Source of the DNA: Pseudomonadota bacterium | Lineage (GTDB): Bacteria > Pseudomonadota > Gammaproteobacteria > Burkholderiales > Methylophilaceae | Length of the DNA stretch: 64,000 bases | Reading direction: 5' to 3' | Assembly (NCBI GenBank): GCA_029563075.1 | Contig: JAKQTN010000077.1 | Span: forward strand, 1-64,000 | Shown here: positions 62,920 through 64,000 of the stretch, in pieces | Layout of the letters: each line of letters opens with the position of its first letter | How positions within the stretch are numbered: position 1 is the first letter of the stretch | The notes under the pieces: generated by a model | The model's database searches: none | What the model was told of the DNA's origin: nothing | Seen by the model: the letters and a program-made list of their open reading frames with translations, nothing else | Made by a program: the position numbers and the translations under genes

Positions 62920-64000
62920 TTAAGCAAAGGGATGTTCAATGATGATAGTCTCATCCCGCTCAGGCCCGGTCGAAACAATCGCAATCGGTACGCCGCATAA
63001 AGCCTCCAGGCGTTTAAGGTAGTTTTGCGCATTTTTTGGCAAGCCATCCCAGGCTTTTACGCCAAACGTACTTTCTGACCAGCCTGCAACCCGCTCGTAT
63101 ATTGGTTTGCAGCGTGCCACATCATCCGCGCCTACAGGCAGTAAATCGACCACTTTGCCATCCAGTTCGTAGCCTGTACATATATTGAGTTCATCAATGC
63201 CATCCAGCACATCCAGCTTGGTGATACATAGGCCTGTGAGACCGTTGATACGGGCCGAGCGGCGCAGTGCTGCCGCATCAAACCAGCCGCAGCGGCGCTT
63301 GCGTTTGGTCACGGTGCCGATTTCCTGGCCTTTTACCGACATCTGGGTGCCTGGCGCGCCATCTGACTCAATATCCAGCTCACTAGGGAAAGGTCCGCCG
63401 CCCACGCGCGTAGTATAAGCCTTGGTAATGCCCAGCACGTAGTGCAGCATATTGGCACCAACGCCCGTGCCTGCTGAAGCCTGGCCTGCAATACAATTGC
63501 TGGAGGTCACATAAGGATAGGTGCCGTGATCAATATCCAGCAGCGTGCCTTGTGCGCCCTCAAACAGCAGATTTTCACCTCTGGCATTAGCAGCATAAAG
63601 CTCGGCAGAAACATCTGCAATCATCGGTTTCAAAGCTGCCGCATGCTCCATGCTGGCCTCGTATTGCTGATTAAAATCAACAGGTTGTGCACCCAAATAG
63701 TTGGTAAGCACAAAGTTATGGTAATCCATCACTTCGCGCAGTTTTTCAGCAAAGCGTTCCGGATAAAACAAATCATAAACGCGCAAGGCACGCCGCGCGA
63801 CTTTATCCTCATAAGTGGGACCGATGCCTTTACCTGTGGTACCGATCTTTTTATCGGCGCTGCGTTTGGCTTCACGCGCGATGTCAATCGCCACATGATG
63901 GCTCAAAATCAGTGGACAGCCTGGGCTGACTTTCAGGCGATTTTTCACTTCCAAACCATCTTTTTCCAGTGCAGCGATTTCGCTTAGCAAATGGCCTGCA
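62920..64000 (-). CDS. purA: Adenylosuccinate synthetase, 5' end outside the window
   Basis: PurA converts IMP to adenylosuccinate in AMP synthesis. The visible 360 residues match the middle and end of the family: [20 protein letters not shown], the [20 protein letters not shown] stretch, and [20 protein letters not shown]. The frame is open to the window edge; the codons before the first apparent start read Ala-Gly-His, so the true start and the N-terminal GTP-binding loop lie further right. Co-location with C1-cofactor genes is notable. Confidence 0.94.
   Translation of the reverse strand, partial: AGHLLSEIAALEKDGLEVKNRLKVSPGCPLILSHHVAIDIAREAKRSADKKIGTTGKGIGPTYEDKVARRALRVYDLFYPERFAEKLREVMDYHNFVLTNYLGAQPVDFNQQYEASMEHAAALKPMIADVSAELYAANARGENLLFEGAQGTLLDIDHGTYPYVTSSNCIAGQASAGTGVGANMLHYVLGITKAYTTRVGGGPFPSELDIESDGAPGTQMSVKGQEIGTVTKRKRRCGWFDAAALRRSARINGLTGLCITKLDVLDGIDELNICTGYELDGKVVDLLPVGADDVARCKPIYERVAGWSESTFGVKAWDGLPKNAQNYLKRLEALCGVPIAIVSTGPERDETIIIEHPFA

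Overview
The window looks like a chromosomal segment of a methylotrophic betaproteobacterium, most likely Methylophilaceae (Methylotenera or a relative). Two things suggest this. The flagellar regulon is headed by flhDC and laid out in the betaproteobacterial way. The right end carries a tight purA-linked operon for tetrahydromethanopterin/methylofuran-type C1 cofactors. This is inference from gene content; no database comparison was possible.

Layout. (1) 1-584: the end of an IS21-like element that has cut a membrane sensor gene. (2) 808-2634, minus: flhD, flhC and a membrane-anchored methyltransferase in one operon. Upstream lies a 666-nt region with a long hairpin, a well-matched sigma-28 promoter and a 44-codon ORF. 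(3) 3301-11092, plus: flhB-flhA-flhF-flhG-fliA-motC-motD. (4) 11212-15450, minus: a very large PAS/GGDEF/EAL protein. (5) 15709-17429, minus: flgA, flgM, flgN. (6) 17633-27947, plus: flgBCDEFGHIJKL, the rod, hook, rings and junction proteins. (7) 28004-29034: acylphosphatase and the RNA 2',3'-cyclic phosphodiesterase ThpR, interrupting the flagellar block. (8) 29163-40422, minus: fliFGHIJK and fliLMNOPQR, the basal body, switch and export apparatus, with fliE divergent at 40657. (9) 41020-42064: a palindromic repeat and three small envelope/stress-type membrane proteins. (10) 42426-47570, minus: an FlhB C-terminal-like protein, a second FliK-like protein, fliT, fliS, fliD, flaG, fliC. (11) 48072-52400, minus: a NarL-type response regulator, its probable histidine kinase, and a diguanylate cyclase. 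(12) 52625-55586, plus: SRP 4.5S RNA, dnaX, ybaB, recR. (13) 55590-59580, minus: gph, ubiG, an amidohydrolase, an OmpA-family porin. (14) 59660-64000, minus: purA (5' end outside), flavoprotein, dihydropteroate-synthase-like protein, DUF447 protein, mfnB.

How it works together. FlhDC should start the cascade. The fli/flh genes build the basal body and export gate, and the flg genes build the rod, hook and rings. FliA (sigma-28), held by FlgM until hook completion, should then switch on late genes. Sequences with the TAAAGTTT-N11-GCCGATAA pattern and exact 11-nt spacing lie before flgM-flgN, flgK-flgL, fliC and, unexpectedly, upstream of flhDC. Two c-di-GMP enzymes and a two-component system embedded in the cluster are plausible motility controls. 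No chemotaxis genes, tRNAs, rRNAs or CRISPR arrays were seen.

The most unusual points are the FliA-type promoter with a small ORF and alternative hairpins in the flhDC leader, an FlhG/FleN homologue that has lost its Walker A motif, a methyltransferase in the flhDC operon, and a second FliK/FlhB-C pair.
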